Below, piece by piece: positions 63,107 to 64,000 of a stretch of DNA of 64,000 nt (position 1 is the first letter of the stretch; each line of letters begins with the position of its first letter). The DNA comes from Azonexus sp. (lineage in GTDB: Bacteria > Pseudomonadota > Gammaproteobacteria > Burkholderiales > Rhodocyclaceae). The notes below the pieces were generated by a model. It was not told where the DNA came from, did not search any database, and saw only the letters and a list, made by a program, of their open reading frames with translations. The position numbers were made by a program, and so were the translations under genes. The stretch is from positions 186,001 through 250,000 of the forward strand of contig JAGOAU010000001.1 in assembly GCA_017983755.1 (NCBI GenBank). Reading direction: 5' to 3'.

Positions 63107-64000
63107 CTGATCGGCAATCAACTGCCCGAGCGTAGCCATTGCTGCCTGCCGGCTGGCGGAATCGGGATGGCCGAAATTGAGGCGCAGATGATGGCCGAAT
63201 TCGCGCTTGGCCGAGAAGATGGGGCCGGGCGCAATGCTGATGCCCCGAGAAAGGGCCTGCTGGTGCAGCAGCAGGGTATCAACCTGTTTCGGTAGCTCCA
63301 GCCACAGGAAATAGCCGCCCTGTGGCAGTGCCAGCCGTGTGCTGTCGGGGAAATGGTGCTCGACCGCTGTAACGAGAGCAGCCTGCTGCTCGGCCAGCTT
63401 TCGCCGCAATTGCCGCAGATGGTTCTCAAACGCGCCATGCTTCAGGTAGTCGGCCAGCGCGATCTGGACCGGCACCGTCGTTGCCAGGCTGGTGGAGAGT
63501 TTCAACCGCTGAATTTGGTGGGCATATCGGCCGGCAGCGACCCAGCCCAGTCGATAACCTGGCGCCAGGCATTTTGAAAACGAGGAAACATGCATGACCA
63601 GCCCATCCTTATCCTTGGCCTTGCTGCACAGCGGCGCCTGGCGTCCAAAGTACAACTCGGCATAAACATCGTCCTCGATCAGCGGTACCTGATACCGATG
63701 AAGTAGTTCGAGCAAGGCCATCTTGCGCTCCTCGGTCACCAGGCTGCCGGTCGGATTGGCAAAGTTGAGCATGAGCAGGCAGGCCTTGATCGGATGGTGG
63801 CTGAACGCCTCCTCCAGCGCCGTCAGGCTGACACCTTCCCGTGGATGACTGGGAATTTCGATCACTTTAAGACCCAAGCGCTCACTGGCCTGCAGTCCAG
63901 CGTAAAACGTCGGGGACTCGATGGCAATCAGGTCACCGGGCTGCGTCACCGCCTGCAAGCAAAGGTTCAACCCTTCCATGGCGCCGGAAGTGATGATGAT
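63101..64000 (-). CDS. PLP-dependent aminotransferase, MocR/PdxR-type, cut by the window edge
   Basis: About 300 C-terminal codons are visible; the start lies right of position 64000. The fold type I aminotransferase domain shows SGAMEGLNLCLQAVTQPGD, LMLNFANPTGSL, IEDDVYAELYFG and the probable PLP lysine in SSFSKCLAPGYRLGW. Such domains are the effector part of MocR-type GntR regulators, where a winged-helix part comes first; that part would be outside the window, so a plain aminotransferase is also possible. Confidence 0.85.
   Translation of the reverse strand: MIITSGAMEGLNLCLQAVTQPGDLIAIESPTFYAGLQASERLGLKVIEIPSHPREGVSLTALEEAFSHHPIKACLLMLNFANPTGSLVTEERKMALLELLHRYQVPLIEDDVYAELYFGRQAPLCSKAKDKDGLVMHVSSFSKCLAPGYRLGWVAAGRYAHQIQRLKLSTSLATTVPVQIALADYLKHGAFENHLRQLRRKLAEQQAALVTAVEHHFPDSTRLALPQGGYFLWLELPKQVDTLLLHQQALSRGISIAPGPIFSAKREFGHHLRLNFGHPDSASRQAAMATLGQLIADQS

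Overview
The window is high-GC, densely coded DNA from a betaproteobacterium, most likely of the order Rhodocyclales (Dechloromonas/Azonexus-like). This placement is an inference from gene content: argH next to algZ-algR with hemC-hemD elsewhere on the same strand, a PPK2 polyphosphate kinase, ccoG with norE/norF-type genes, an AddAB-like repair pair, and GntP/CoA-transferase genes with a sigma-54 activator. No rRNA, tRNA or CRISPR array was found.

Layout. Positions 1-3743 hold hemD (cut by the window edge), hemC, two methyltransferases (TPMT-like and RlmA), a stand-alone acyl carrier protein and a GNAT acetyltransferase. Positions 4.2-19.1 kb form a metal-resistance island. It starts with a leftward czcICBA-like RND efflux operon that has His-rich accessory proteins. 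It continues with a CadA/ZntA-type P-ATPase unit: a MerR-type promoter, cadA, an nDsbD-like protein, a DUF411 protein, two small c-type cytochromes and a Met-rich protein. Upstream lie fpr, a second Met-rich paralogue, ynfA and a CadR/PbrR-type regulator. Both the promoter and the 3' end of cadA occur twice, with cargo genes between the copies, so the island looks assembled by duplication or insertion.

Positions 20.2-28.1 kb carry pepN, a calcineurin-like phosphodiesterase, algR, algZ, argH and a Ser/Thr kinase fused to a cyclic-nucleotide-binding domain. In relatives algZR and hemCD are normally adjacent; here about 22 kb lies between them. Positions 28.1-33.4 kb form a catabolic unit (long CoA-transferase, GntP permease, sigma-54 activator) with a shared dyad element upstream of the permease and of the activator. 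Then come ppk2, fabI, DUF3300 and DUF2950 envelope proteins, an OmpA-family protein with a clear terminator, and a patatin/beta-barrel (type Vd) autotransporter.

Positions 40.8-48.2 kb hold two exported proteins and an AddB-like/AddA-like nuclease-helicase pair. Positions 48.2-55.4 kb form a signalling and envelope block: two periplasmic solute-binding proteins with no permease, a diguanylate cyclase, an OmpR-type response regulator and histidine kinase, an LtaS-like sulfatase-fold phosphoglycerol transferase and, convergently, dgkA coupled to uvrA. The right end holds a beta-CASP nuclease, a sirtuin, ccoG, norE/norF-like genes and a cut-off MocR-type aminotransferase gene.
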